Shown here one piece after another: positions 24,250 to 32,724 of a stretch of 64,000 bases of DNA (the first letter of the stretch is position 1; each line of letters begins with the position of its first letter). The translations under genes and the position numbers were made by a program. This stretch comes from Bacillus pseudomycoides (GTDB lineage Bacteria; Bacillota; Bacilli; Bacillales; Bacillaceae_G), in assembly GCF_022811845.1 (NCBI RefSeq), contig NZ_CP064266.1:3658001-3722000 (forward strand). Reading direction: 5' to 3'. The notes beneath the pieces are model-generated. The model saw only the letters and a program-made list of their open reading frames with translations, was not told the origin of the DNA and did not search any database.

Positions 24250-24699
24250 TTATATGGATACAACTTGCTGTTGAATGAGCTTCTTAATAAATGGACTGAT
24301 ATTCTCTGGTAATTCATTCAAGTTGAAAAATTTCACTTCTAAAGATTCTGTGCCATCAGCTTGTAGAATGCCACCTTTTATTTCTCTACACATATAAGCA
24401 ATTGTGATGGGATAAAATTCATCACCATTCGGTAATTTTACAAAAAACTCTTTTCCAGAAAAAACGCCTACTAAGTCAAGTTTCCCTATCTCAATGCCTG
24501 TTTCTTCAAAAACTTCACGTCTTCCTGCATCTTCTGCTGATTCGCCTAATTCGATAAATCCACCAGGAACACCCCAAACACCACTTTGTCTCTTCTGAAG
24601 TAAAATTTGTCCTTGCTCATTTAGAACAGCAACAGCAACTCCTGCTAAGTTAAGTGGGCGTGAACCTATAATTTTGCGTAAGTCTTCGATATACCCCAT
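24250..24699 (-). CDS. Nudix hydrolase
   Basis: The start chosen is ATG 24697-24699, preceded on the minus strand by GGAGGAAAAT; the longer frame upstream has no ribosome site. The 149-residue protein contains a complete Nudix box (G-x5-E-x7-REV-x-EE-x-G-I) at about residues 47-69, in PGGFIELGESAEDAGRREVF then EETGI. The N-terminus (MGYIEDLRKIIGSRPLNLAG) is typical of the ADP-ribose pyrophosphatase / NUDIX group common in Bacillus. It hydrolyses a nucleoside diphosphate linked to X. The substrate cannot be deduced. Confidence 0.88.
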   Translation of the reverse strand: MGYIEDLRKIIGSRPLNLAGVAVAVLNEQGQILLQKRQSGVWGVPGGFIELGESAEDAGRREVFEETGIEIGKLDLVGVFSGKEFFVKLPNGDEFYPITIAYMCREIKGGILQADGTESLEVKFFNLNELPENISPFIKKLIQQQVVSI

Positions 24700-24966
24700 A
24701 GTATTTTCCTCCAAATGATAACAGATTATAAATTCCCAATTATGTATTCTAGAGTGAATGGCCGCCTTCCTGTTTACGATTTGATTTTTAGTGCTGTGAA
24801 GGTGTGATTTACCTTTTAAATAATGAAATTTCATATACCGTATTGTATTTAAAATAGAAAAAATACATCATCAAAACATCAATCAAATTCTTTGATCTTT
24901 TTTGATCATTTAGTGTAATAAAGACAGAAAGAATCTTTCATTCATACCTATAATGAGGAATTGAAA

Positions 24967-25164
24967 ATGCGTAATTTATTTCCAGAAGTAACAAATCGTC
25001 AAAATGGCGTTGCCTGGTTTGGACCTTCCTTATTTGAGGTGATGACAGATGCTTTCTTTAACTTAATCGGCGAGAAGTCGCCCAACTTTATAGGTGGTGT
25101 GATGAATCGCTTTTTTTTTAGTTTGTGTTATACGCAGTCTACAAATAGAAAAGAGCTGATATAA
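24967..25164 (+). CDS. Short unknown ORF truncated near an IS200/IS605 remnant
   Basis: The start ATG 24967 gives 65 residues beginning MRNLFPEVTNRQNGVAWFGP and ending where the IS200/IS605 remnant starts two bases later. GAGGAA at 24955-24960 could serve as ribosome site. The second half looks like read-through of IS left-end sequence. I do not recognise the N-terminal part; it may be the stump of a gene interrupted by the element. Confidence 0.3.
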   Translation: MRNLFPEVTNRQNGVAWFGPSLFEVMTDAFFNLIGEKSPNFIGGVMNRFFFSLCYTQSTNRKELI

Positions 25165-25166
25165 CA

Positions 25167-25571
25167 ATGGAATTAGATAGTAATAATCATTCAGTGTTCT
25201 TGCTGTATTATCATTTTGTGCTAGTGACTAAATATCGTAGACAAGTGATTGATGATGAAATATCAGAATATGCTAAAGATACTTTTGTTAGAATTGCTGA
25301 ATCTTATCACATTACATTAGTAGAATGGAATCATGATAAAGACCATATTCATATCATGTTCAAATCCCATCCCAAAACTGAGTTGATAAAATTCATCAAT
25401 ACTTATAAAAGTGCGAGTTCACGACTTATCAAACGTGATTTTCCTAGAGTAAAGAAATATTTGTAGAAAGAAATGTTTTGGTCAAAAAACTTTTGTTTAC
25501 TCACTACTGATGGTGCTCCAATTGAAGTAATTAAGAAATATATTCAAAATCAAGGAAATAATCACAAATAG
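25167..25571 (+). pseudogene. IS200/IS605-family TnpA with an internal amber stop
   Basis: The frame opens at ATG 25167 and shows the HUH motif in WNHDKDHIHIMFKSHPK, the typical start YHFVLVTKYRRQV and, after a TAG at 25464-25466, the continuation KEMFWSKNFCLLTTDGAPIEVIKKYIQNQGNNHK with the catalytic tyrosine in IKKYIQNQG. The stop replaces what is normally a Trp or similar codon in the YL.KEMFWS stretch. Without the tyrosine helix the truncated product cannot transpose. Confidence 0.8.
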
Positions 25572-25587
25572 AAAGAAGGTGAATCTT

Positions 25588-25695
25588 GTGGAACGATTGA
25601 AAGCTTATAAATTCCGTATCTATCCAACAAAAAATCAAGAGTTATTCTTTGCGAAGTCATTTGGCTGTGTTCGAAAAGTGATTGATATAGAGTAA
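25588..25695 (+). pseudogene. TnpB N-terminal stub
   Basis: GTG 25588 after GAAGGTG begins ERLKAYKFRIYPTKNQELFF, then AKSFGCVRKV, the conserved N-terminus of TnpB proteins, and stops after 35 residues. The RuvC-like nuclease domain is gone. Together with the upstream tnpA it is the relic of an IS605-type element. Confidence 0.75.
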
Positions 25696-25770
25696 AGAAA
25701 CTGGTATATTCAGCTTCTTTTTTTGTTTGTAGTATTTAGAAATTTCTTAATGTTATAATGGTAATTGGTG

Positions 25771-26895
25771 ATGAACATGAATCATGGTGAAAAGGAAATG
25801 CGCCGTTTAGAAGCATTAAAAGAAATTGCTGAATTATTAAATGAGGAAACGGATTTACAGAAAATGTTAGAGGAAGTATTACATACACTATTGCAAGTTA
25901 TGAATTTACAAACAGGCTGGATCTTTTTTATTGATGAAAAAGGAACGCATCGTATGCTTGTTGATACGAATTTGCCGCCAGCACTCACGTGGAAAGAAAA
26001 AAAACCGATGTGTGAAGGGGACTGTTGGTGTGTAAATCGATTTGTGAATGGACGTTTAGAAAAGGCAACAAATATTATTGAATGCAAACGAATTGAAGAT
26101 GCCATTGAATATAATTGGGGAGAGACCGAAGAGATTACACATCATGCGACGATTCCTCTTCGGGCTGGAGCTGAGAAGTTCGGCTTATTAAATGTTGCTT
26201 CACCTCATAAAATGCATTTTTCAGAGGAAGAACTAGCATTGTTAGAATCGATTGCATTCCAAATTGGAACAACAATACAACGAATTCGGTTAGTGGAGAA
26301 AGAGCGCAAATATGTAGTAGTAGCAGAGAGAAACAGGCTTGCTCGTGATTTACATGATTCGGTAAAACAATTGCTATTTTCCATTATGTTAACTGCTAGA
26401 GGAACCCTTGATATGACAAAAGACAAAGAGTTACAGGAAATGCTAAGTTATATAGGGGAATTATCACAAGAAGCGCTGCAAGAGATGACATTATTAATTT
26501 GGCAATTACGGCCAGAAGGATTAGAAAAAGGGCTTGCAGAAGCAGTGCAAAATTATGGAAAGCTATTAGGTATTCAAGTAGAAATTCGAATTGATGGGGT
26601 TATTTCAATTGGTGATGAAATAGAAGAAGTACTGTGGCGTGTGAGTCAGGAAGCCTTACATAATTGTAAAAAACATTCTTCATGTGAGAAAGTATCTGTT
26701 AGCTTGAAAACAGAAAATAATAAGTTGAACTTTCAAATTGAAGATGACGGCATTGGGTTTATTAGAGAAACAGTGAGAGATTCAGCACTTGGTTTAAAAA
26801 GTATGAAAGAACGAATTGAACTAATGAAAGGAACATTTCGAGTAAGAACGAAGCTGGGAAAGGGAACTAAAATTGAGATTCAATTACCGGTTTGA
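25771..26895 (+). CDS. Sensor histidine kinase, GAF plus HisKA_3 (NarL type, YhcY-like)
   Basis: Without membrane helices, this cytoplasmic kinase has a GAF domain (about residues 15-175, with ECKRIED and CWCVNRF cysteines), then the HisKA_3 box VVAERNRLARDLHDSVKQLLFSIML with the phospho-histidine in RDLHD, and an HATPase domain (DDGIGF, GLKSMKERIELM, GKGTKIEI). Start choice among TTG 25765, ATG 25771 and ATG 25777 is open. A TATAAT at 25754-25759 puts transcription start almost at the first codon, so the leader may be extremely short. It pairs with the response regulator 14 bases downstream. The cysteines suggest redox or gas sensing, which is inference. Confidence 0.85.
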   Translation: MNMNHGEKEMRRLEALKEIAELLNEETDLQKMLEEVLHTLLQVMNLQTGWIFFIDEKGTHRMLVDTNLPPALTWKEKKPMCEGDCWCVNRFVNGRLEKATNIIECKRIEDAIEYNWGETEEITHHATIPLRAGAEKFGLLNVASPHKMHFSEEELALLESIAFQIGTTIQRIRLVEKERKYVVVAERNRLARDLHDSVKQLLFSIMLTARGTLDMTKDKELQEMLSYIGELSQEALQEMTLLIWQLRPEGLEKGLAEAVQNYGKLLGIQVEIRIDGVISIGDEIEEVLWRVSQEALHNCKKHSSCEKVSVSLKTENNKLNFQIEDDGIGFIRETVRDSALGLKSMKERIELMKGTFRVRTKLGKGTKIEIQLPV

Positions 26896-26909
26896 AAGGG
26901 AGAAACACA

Positions 26910-27545
26910 TTGAAAATTAAATTATTACTTGTAGAGGATCATCATATTGTGCGAAGGGGACTTGTATTCTTTTTAAAAACGAAAGAGGAATTTGAAATTA
27001 TAGGAGAAGCAGAGAATGGGGAAGAGGCGTTAACGTTTGTTCGAAAAGAAAGACCAGATGTAGTATTAATGGATGTATCAATGCCGAAAATGGATGGAAT
27101 TGAAGCGACAAAAAGATTGAAGCAATATGATGCGACAATTAAAATCCTTATGTTAAGTAGTTTTTCAGAGCAAGATTACGTTCTTCCAGCGATGGAAGCT
27201 GGTGCGGATGGTTATCAACTAAAAGAAGTACAGCCAGATCAACTTGTTGCTTCCATTATTGCTGTACACCAAGGCAATGCAAATTTCCATCCGAAAGTAA
27301 CGCCTGCTTTGTTAGGACGACCGGCAGTGAAAGAGGAAAAAAAAGATAGTTTTTCTATGCTGACAAAAAGGGAAAAAGAAGTACTGCGTGAAATTGCGAA
27401 AGGAAGAAGTAATAAAGAAATTGCCGCAGAGCTTCATATTACAGAACAGACAGTTAAAACACATGTTTCAAATGTGCTTGCTAAATTAGAAGTAGATGAT
27501 CGTACACAAGCTGCCTTGTATGCGGTGAAAAATGGTGTCGTATAG
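26910..27545 (+). CDS. NarL/LuxR-type response regulator (YhcZ-like)
   Basis: The start TTG 26910 follows AAAGGGAG at 26895-26902. The 211-residue protein has a receiver domain (VEDHHIV, acceptor D in VVLMDVSMPKMDG, K in DGYQLKEVQPDQL) and a LuxR-type HTH at about residues 146-205 (LTKREKEVLREIAKGRSNKEIAAELHITEQTVKTHVSNVLAKLEV). It is the partner of the adjacent GAF kinase. Targets are not evident from the window. Confidence 0.9.
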   Translation: MKIKLLLVEDHHIVRRGLVFFLKTKEEFEIIGEAENGEEALTFVRKERPDVVLMDVSMPKMDGIEATKRLKQYDATIKILMLSSFSEQDYVLPAMEAGADGYQLKEVQPDQLVASIIAVHQGNANFHPKVTPALLGRPAVKEEKKDSFSMLTKREKEVLREIAKGRSNKEIAAELHITEQTVKTHVSNVLAKLEVDDRTQAALYAVKNGVV

Positions 27546-27632
27546 AAAAAACACATGACAATACCGAATAAAGGTTTTTCTTCTTTCAATTATTAGGTAC
27601 AATAAAGCTACTATGGAAGGGGAAGATACATC

Positions 27633-27854
27633 ATGCCTGGTACAAAAAGTGGAATAGGAAAGATTCAGGCTTCATTAAATGGATTATCACCGAAGCTTCG
27701 AAGTATTGCTGAACACATTATTAAACATCCGCAAGATGTTGTACATAAATCAATTACGGAATTAGCTGAAGTTACTAGTAGTTCAGAAGCGACTATAGTT
27801 GTTTCTGAACTTCGAAATCAGTTCGACGGACACGCTGTTGTAAAGAATGATTAA
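27633..27854 (+). pseudogene. RpiR-family regulator reduced to its HTH domain
   Basis: The 73-residue product starts MPGTKSGIGKIQASLNGLSP and runs through the RpiR N-terminal HTH_6 segment ELAEVTSSSEATIV. Where full-length proteins continue RFCRKLGF..., this one turns to VSELRNQFDGHAVVKND and stops. The SIS sugar-binding domain (about 200 residues) is missing. It has a good ribosome site (GGAAGGGGAAG) and a terminator, so a DNA-binding stub might still be made. Internal deletion is the simplest explanation. Confidence 0.7.
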
Positions 27855-27866
27855 TTGATATATCAG

Positions 27867-27896
27867 GAACTCATACGAAAGTATGAGTTCTTTTTG
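27867..27896 (+). terminator. Rho-independent terminator
   Basis: GAACTCATAC / GTATGAGTTC stem with a four-base loop and TTTTTG follow the RpiR stub. Confidence 0.85.
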
Positions 27897-28003
27897 TATT
27901 TCTCATACTATTTTCTCAAAGCTTTTCCCTCTTTTTACTGTTTTTTGTGTAGAATTTTCTGATAGTATAGAGGTGGAACTTAAAACAAAGGGGAGAAATA
28001 AAT

Positions 28004-28540
28004 ATGAAATTAGTTGTAATTAACGGGACACCACGTAAATTTGGTAGAACACGTGTCATTGCAAAATATATTGCAGAACAATTTGAAGGAGAGTTATATG
28101 ATTTAGCAACAGAACAATTGCCTTTATATAACGGTGAAGAATCACAACGTGAATTAGAAGCGGTAACGAAATTAAAAACAATAGTGAAAGAAGCTGATGG
28201 TGTTGTCCTTTGCACACCTGAATATCATAATGCGATGAGTGGTGCGCTCAAAAATGCATTAGATTTCTTAAGTAGCAGTGAATTTGTCCATAAACCAGTT
28301 GCTCTATTGGCGGTTGCAGGTGGCGGAAAAGGCGGTATAAACGCGCTTAATAGCATGCGTATTGTCGCGCGAGGCGTATATGCAAATGCGATTCCAAAAC
28401 AAGTTGTACTAGACGGTTTATACGTACAAGATGGTGAACTTAGTGAAGATGCAAAACCATTAATTCATGATCTTTTCAAAGAGTTAAAAGCATATATGAG
28501 TGTGTATAAAGAAGTGAAGAAACAATTGGGAGTCGAGTGA
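28004..28540 (+). CDS. NADPH-dependent FMN reductase (azoreductase/YhdA-like)
   Basis: The 178-residue flavodoxin-fold protein starts at ATG 28004 after AAAGGGGAG. The FMN phosphate-binding loop is NGTPRKFGRTR near the N-terminus, and the second motif CTPEYHNAMSGALKNALDFLS lies at about residues 70-90. It resembles azobenzene/quinone reductases such as B. subtilis YhdA, which use NADPH and FMN in the cytoplasm. It appears monocistronic and is followed by a hairpin (GGGCAATG...CATTGCC, near 28552-28576). Confidence 0.88.
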   Translation: MKLVVINGTPRKFGRTRVIAKYIAEQFEGELYDLATEQLPLYNGEESQRELEAVTKLKTIVKEADGVVLCTPEYHNAMSGALKNALDFLSSSEFVHKPVALLAVAGGGKGGINALNSMRIVARGVYANAIPKQVVLDGLYVQDGELSEDAKPLIHDLFKELKAYMSVYKEVKKQLGVE

Positions 28541-28688
28541 TAATTTTTTAGGGGGCAATGTATTATTCATTGCCTCTAATATTTTATGAAAACGTTTTTG
28601 ATTAATGGGGTTCGCAGAATAGTAATGTAAATAGGAGAGGTTTTAATAAAAATGATTACATGTATAGAAATGAAGGTGGTGAATAAGG

Positions 28689-29483
28689 TTGATTACACAT
28701 TTTTCAGAGTTGAAATTACAGACAGTATCTATTCAAGGCGTAGAACAAGTATATGGAGAACGCCTCGGGATCCCAATTTTATTAAAAACGGATAAACAGA
28801 TAAGTTTTAGATTAGCGCCACATGTAACTTTATCTTTTGAAGAAGCATATGAGCCAATTTCACCTGCTCATTTTGCTTTTCAAGTACCATTTTCAAAATT
28901 TTATGAAGCAGCAAAACGGATTCAGGAATCTGGTTTGCTTATTGTAAAATGGGAAGACGGTCATGACATTGATGAAGAGGATAATCGATTAAATTTATAT
29001 TTTCGCGATGGGGATGGAAATCTTCTAGAGATTATTGCACATAAATATATTGATGAAGGTGTTTTAGTTCCACATACACCTTTAAACATTCTTTATATGA
29101 GAGAAATAGGTTGCCCAGTTGAAAGTGTACCTATATTTAGAGAGTGGCTAAAATCTAATTTATGCATGAAAACATTTGAAGATGGTGAAATTTTCAACTT
29201 TATGATTGGTGGCACAGCCCATATTGTTGCAAGTTGGAAGGGGAGAACTTGGATTCCAATTGCAATGAAAGCTTTGCCTCCAAAGATACATGTTTCATTT
29301 GGAACACCAAGTATACACTTCATACAAAAGGTTCAGAATCATCTAAGACAAAATCATGTACCTTGTCAGTTTAGTAAGAATGAACTATCGTTTGTTCAAG
29401 AAGGATATTCTCTTTCTATACAACATACTCCGCATTTTAAAGCTGATATTCCTAAAAAGTTGAACTTACCACTTTCTATTTAA
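28689..29483 (+). CDS. VOC-superfamily (glyoxalase/dioxygenase-like) protein
   Basis: The start TTG 28689 follows GAAGGTGG. The 264-residue protein shows a first VOC module (about residues 1-120: ELKLQTVSIQGVEQVYGERLGIPI...NLYFRDGDGNLLEII) with candidate metal ligands in HFAFQV and the E of NLLEII. A second, more degenerate half follows (about 130-260). VOC proteins bind metals and act as isomerases, dioxygenases or resistance proteins. The length and the second half resemble the YwbC/CatE-type two-module proteins, but the substrate is unknown. Confidence 0.75.
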   Translation: MITHFSELKLQTVSIQGVEQVYGERLGIPILLKTDKQISFRLAPHVTLSFEEAYEPISPAHFAFQVPFSKFYEAAKRIQESGLLIVKWEDGHDIDEEDNRLNLYFRDGDGNLLEIIAHKYIDEGVLVPHTPLNILYMREIGCPVESVPIFREWLKSNLCMKTFEDGEIFNFMIGGTAHIVASWKGRTWIPIAMKALPPKIHVSFGTPSIHFIQKVQNHLRQNHVPCQFSKNELSFVQEGYSLSIQHTPHFKADIPKKLNLPLSI

Positions 29484-29522
29484 GTGGTATTTTTTGAGTT
29501 GCTATTATGGGATATGATTTTA

Positions 29523-29560
29523 ATAAAGTGAAACTTTAATCAGTGGGAGTCTTATTGCTC
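29523..29560 (+). repeat. Partial copy of the AAAGTGAAACTTTAATCAG dispersed repeat
   Basis: ATAAAGTGAAACTTTAATCA, then GTGGGAGTCTTATTGCTCG, matches the arms of the longer copies at 30655-30806 (inverted) and 49588-49700, but with the middle deleted. Confidence 0.6.
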
Positions 29561-29685
29561 GTTAGTGTGTGATAAATAGTTAGAGAATCATGATATGTAT
29601 TTAAAAAGGGAGTAATCTAAAAACAGGTATTTTGACGTGTGTTCAAAACACCTGTTGCTTCATTCAGTTGATTGCCATGCGCGCG

Positions 29686-30108
29686 TTAATGATTTGGATA
29701 CGTTTCTTTCAAAAAACTGACAGATTGTTTAATCAGCGCTTTTAGAACATTAATATCAATGTCTGCTACTTTATTAATGTATATACACGATTTTCCAGAG
29801 GTGTGTTTTCCAAAGTCCTTTAATAAGTTTTCTCGCTCAGGGTCACCCGTTGCGAAATATAAACTAATCTTGGCTTTTCGGGGTGAAAAGCCTACTAATG
29901 GTGCATCCCCTTCATGACCAGATGCATATTTATAATGATATGTACCAAATCCAATTATGCTTGGGCCCCACATCTTTGCTGGATAACCTGTTGTTTCAGT
30001 AAATATATCTAATAACTGATATGCGTCTTCTCGTTTTTTTAGGCTGTCAACATTTTCAATAAACTCGATTACACTATTGGTGGTTTCTGTTGTTTTGAGT
30101 TTATACAT
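29686..30108 (-). CDS. DUF1801-family protein
   Basis: The 140-residue soluble protein contains the DUF1801 hallmarks GPSIIGFGTYHYKYASGHEGDAPLVGFSPRKAKISLYF and LLKDFGKHTSGKSCIYINKVADIDINVLKALIKQSV. The fold is related to YdhG/iron-chaperone-like proteins, but the biochemical role is not established. The start ATG 30108 follows GGGGGAATTC on the minus strand. It stands alone. Confidence 0.85.
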   Translation of the reverse strand: MYKLKTTETTNSVIEFIENVDSLKKREDAYQLLDIFTETTGYPAKMWGPSIIGFGTYHYKYASGHEGDAPLVGFSPRKAKISLYFATGDPERENLLKDFGKHTSGKSCIYINKVADIDINVLKALIKQSVSFLKETYPNH

Positions 30109-30304
30109 AATAGAATTCCCCCCATTTTATATATAAGTTTTATCACATATTTCATTATAATACAGAGTTGGAATCAAAGTTACAGAATCTGATGTATGCT
30201 TAAAAGAAATAAAAACTTTTGAATAAAAGTTTGCTGTCTCTTTTCATCAAAAATAAAAGACGATTTCACATTAATCGTCTTTCATCCTTAAAAATAACAC
30301 AAAA

Positions 30305-30514
30305 TTATTTTATTTCATCTAACTTATCTTTTTCTAAGTAAATTGGTTTTGTTATATCTCTAGAGATAATAAATAAAAATAAGTTAATCAAAACTAAAAT
30401 GGCATCTATACAAATCACCCAAGAATCACTTTTTATAAAAGAATTAGTCAAAACCAATATTAATAAGCTAATTCCTGAAATTAAACGTACTTTGTTTTGT
30501 TCTATTTTCAACAT
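30305..30514 (-). CDS. Small membrane protein with two predicted helices
   Basis: The 69-residue product has hydrophobic segments at about residues 10-26 (RLISGISLLILVLTNSF) and 33-50 (VICIDAILVLINLFLFII), with a charged tail KPIYLEKDKLDEIK. AAAGGAGATGAT precedes the start on the minus strand. I do not recognise the family. The gene is probably genuine given the good ribosome site. Confidence 0.55.
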   Translation of the reverse strand: MLKIEQNKVRLISGISLLILVLTNSFIKSDSWVICIDAILVLINLFLFIISRDITKPIYLEKDKLDEIK

Positions 30515-30654
30515 AAAATCATCTCCTTTTAACTATATTACAATATCCTTAATGCATTTAATATATATATTAAATTATATACAAGTAATAAATACACTAA
30601 ATGTAACCTTTTATTATTAATGTACATTCAGATCTCCATAATCATTAACTTTAT

Positions 30655-30806
30655 CCCGCATTAACGGGCAGTAAGACCCCCAGCTCAAGATTCAGAGAGA
30701 AACAAGGAAGTTAGGTGGGAGATCAACTGCCCGTAAAAGCCCGATTGGTGAGGGCTAATAATCAGTGGGGGAAGAACTCCCCACCACTGATTAAAGTTTC
30801 ACTTTA
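30655..30806 (-). repeat. Long dispersed-repeat copy, 152 bp, inverted orientation
   Basis: The segment runs from CCGCATTAACGGGCAGTAAG to CCACTGATTAAAGTTTCACT. Its complement shares the order of motifs (AAAGTGAAACTT.AATCAG, then ACCTAACTTC.TTG, then CTTACTGC.CGT) with the copy at 49588-49700. It contains internal hairpins (AATCAGTGG...CCACTGATT, and GGGCAGT...ACTGCCC). It lies between genes and has no coding capacity. Confidence 0.65.
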
Positions 30807-30932
30807 TCTTGATACCCCAAAAATAAAATATACTCTGGAAATAAGGAGGAACTTCCAATAAATCCATTGTATGATGAGAGAGAAAATACAAAATCTATAA
30901 GGGAACCATATAAAAAGAGGATGTGACACAAA

Positions 30933-31046
30933 ATGGGAAAAACGAAAGCGTTAGGTTCAGCGAAACATAAAGGAAATCAAACTCAGTGCCATACATCTTC
31001 TAAAAAAGGGCGTAATGCTCAAAACGCAGGGCAACGCAGTCACTAA
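30933..31046 (+). CDS. 37-residue basic small protein
   Basis: From ATG 30933 the frame codes MGKTKALGSAKHKGNQTQCH, then TSSKKGRNAQNAGQRSH, rich in Lys, Gln, Asn, Ser and His. AAAGAGGATGTG upstream could serve as ribosome site. The composition resembles small acid-soluble or coat-associated spore proteins, but I do not recognise a specific family. Confidence 0.5.
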   Translation: MGKTKALGSAKHKGNQTQCHTSSKKGRNAQNAGQRSH

Positions 31047-31059
31047 AAAACACTTCTGT

Positions 31060-31097
31060 CTCCCTTTCTTTTTCTATATAATATAAAGAAAGGGAGT
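31060..31097. terminator. Hairpin between the small gene and the YdcF gene
   Basis: CTCCCTTTCTT pairs with AAGAAAGGGAG. The right arm is also the ribosome site (GGGAGTG) of the next gene, so the structure may both end upstream transcripts and mask translation of the next gene when it is read through. Confidence 0.55.
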
Positions 31098-31109
31098 GTA
31101 AGCTTATAT

Positions 31110-31667
31110 ATGAACAAATGGATACTACTTGTTATCTTATTATTTCCACCATTATGCATTGTGTATATGACATATCGAATGAAAAAAGTTGCTTATGAAA
31201 AAGTAAGTGATAACGCTCCATATGTATTAATTTTAGGTGCAAAATTATTTGGGGATAAACCTTCTTTATCTCTTCAAAATCGGTTAGATGTAGCCTTAAT
31301 GTATCTAAATTCTCATCTAGAAGCAAACGTAATTGTTTCTGGGGGGCAAGGTGAAGATGAGGATATTCCTGAAGCCCACAGCATGCGAAATTATTTGATA
31401 CAACATGGAATTGATGAGGGGCGTATTTTCATTGAGGATCGTTCGACAAGTACTTATGAAAATTTAAAGTTTAGCATGGATTTATATCATGTAACGCACG
31501 CAGTAGTTGTAAGTAATACATATCATCTATATCGAACAAAAATTATTGCTAATCGTTTAGGTATGCGAATGGAATCGCTCGCAGCACCAACGCCAAGGCG
31601 CTCAAAGAAGAAAGCATATATACGTGAATATGCAGCAATTATTAAAACAACATTATTCGACCATTAG
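31110..31667 (+). CDS. YdcF/SanA-family (DUF218) protein
   Basis: The 185-residue protein has one N-terminal membrane anchor (about residues 4-22) and the DUF218 core: YVLILGAKLFGDKPSLSLQNRLDVAL, VIVSGGQGEDEDIPEAHSMRNYL, IFIEDRSTSTYENLKFS and AVVVSNTYHLYRTKIIANRLGM. The family (ElyC/SanA/YdcF) is associated with envelope integrity, and the exact reaction is unresolved. A terminator follows. Confidence 0.85.
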   Translation: MNKWILLVILLFPPLCIVYMTYRMKKVAYEKVSDNAPYVLILGAKLFGDKPSLSLQNRLDVALMYLNSHLEANVIVSGGQGEDEDIPEAHSMRNYLIQHGIDEGRIFIEDRSTSTYENLKFSMDLYHVTHAVVVSNTYHLYRTKIIANRLGMRMESLAAPTPRRSKKKAYIREYAAIIKTTLFDH

Positions 31668-31691
31668 AGCCCAAGTAAGGGCTCTTTTTTG
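31666..31691 (+). terminator. Rho-independent terminator
   Basis: AGAGCCC / GGGCTCT stem followed by a T run overlaps the stop region of the YdcF gene. Confidence 0.8.
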
Positions 31692-31769
31692 TGAAGAAAA
31701 AGCGTATCATTTGAAATGTAGGCAGGTTTCCATCAGAATGAAAGAAACAACAATAAGGGAGTTGTATTT

Positions 31770-32720
31770 GTGATTCGATTTGAACACGTTTCAAAGATGT
31801 ATAATGGAACGAAAGTGGTAGACTCGTTGCATTTAGAAATTAAAAAAGGAGAATTTTTTGTTCTCATCGGTCCGAGTGGCTGTGGTAAAACGACGACGAT
31901 GAAAATGATTAATCGCTTAATTGAAACAACCGAAGGGACCATTTTTATCGATGGGAAAAGTATTCAAGACTACAATATTGACGAATTACGTTGGGATATT
32001 GGATATGTTCTTCAACAAATTGCGTTATTTCCTCATATGACAATTGCTGAAAATATTGCAATTGTGCCGGAAATGAAGAAGTGGGATAAAAAGAAAATTA
32101 GAAAGCGTGTTGATGAGTTGCTTGATATGGTTGGTCTAGACCCAGATGTATATCGAAATCGCATGCCTGATGAATTATCTGGCGGACAAAAACAGCGTGT
32201 GGGAGTTGTACGGGCACTGGCTGCCAATCCGAAAATTGTTTTAATGGATGAACCATTTAGTGCGTTAGATCCATTAAGTCGGGAACAGTTGCAAAAGGAT
32301 ATTGTAGAATTACAGAAAAAAATTCAAAAAACAATTGTATTCGTAACACATGATATGCAAGAAGCTTTAAAGCTTGGTGATCGCATTTGTGTGATGAGAA
32401 AAGGGAAAATTGTTCAATTGGATACACCGGAAGGAATCATACATAACCCAGCAAATGATTTTGTAGAAGAATTTATTGGAAATCGTGTTCGACCTTGGTA
32501 TGAAGGGAAGAGCATTGAGGATGTGTTGCCACTTGTGAGTGATGAACAAGTAGACAATGATGTTTCACCTCTCTCTATATATGCTTCACTACAAGAGGCG
32601 TTGATTCGTTTGGATGCAGTAGAGGCTGTCCCAATTGAAAGAGATGGGCAATACGTTGGGACATTAACAAGCCGTCATATTGTGGCATATTTGGCTGGAC
32701 AAATGAAAGAGAGGGGGTAA
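31770..32720 (+). CDS. Osmoprotectant-type ABC importer ATPase (OpuCA/OpuBA-like)
   Basis: The 316-residue ATPase has Walker A GPSGCGKTT (about residues 36-44), signature LSGGQKQRVG, Walker B IVLMDEPFSALD and H in VTHD, followed by a C-terminal regulatory extension with one CBS-like segment (about residues 250-312: SIYASLQEALIRLDAVEAVPIERDGQYVGTLTSRHIVAYL). The initiation codon GTG 31770 follows AAGGGAG. It drives uptake through the fused permease/binding protein four bases downstream. Confidence 0.88.
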   Translation: MIRFEHVSKMYNGTKVVDSLHLEIKKGEFFVLIGPSGCGKTTTMKMINRLIETTEGTIFIDGKSIQDYNIDELRWDIGYVLQQIALFPHMTIAENIAIVPEMKKWDKKKIRKRVDELLDMVGLDPDVYRNRMPDELSGGQKQRVGVVRALAANPKIVLMDEPFSALDPLSREQLQKDIVELQKKIQKTIVFVTHDMQEALKLGDRICVMRKGKIVQLDTPEGIIHNPANDFVEEFIGNRVRPWYEGKSIEDVLPLVSDEQVDNDVSPLSIYASLQEALIRLDAVEAVPIERDGQYVGTLTSRHIVAYLAGQMKERG

Positions 32721-32724
32721 AAAC

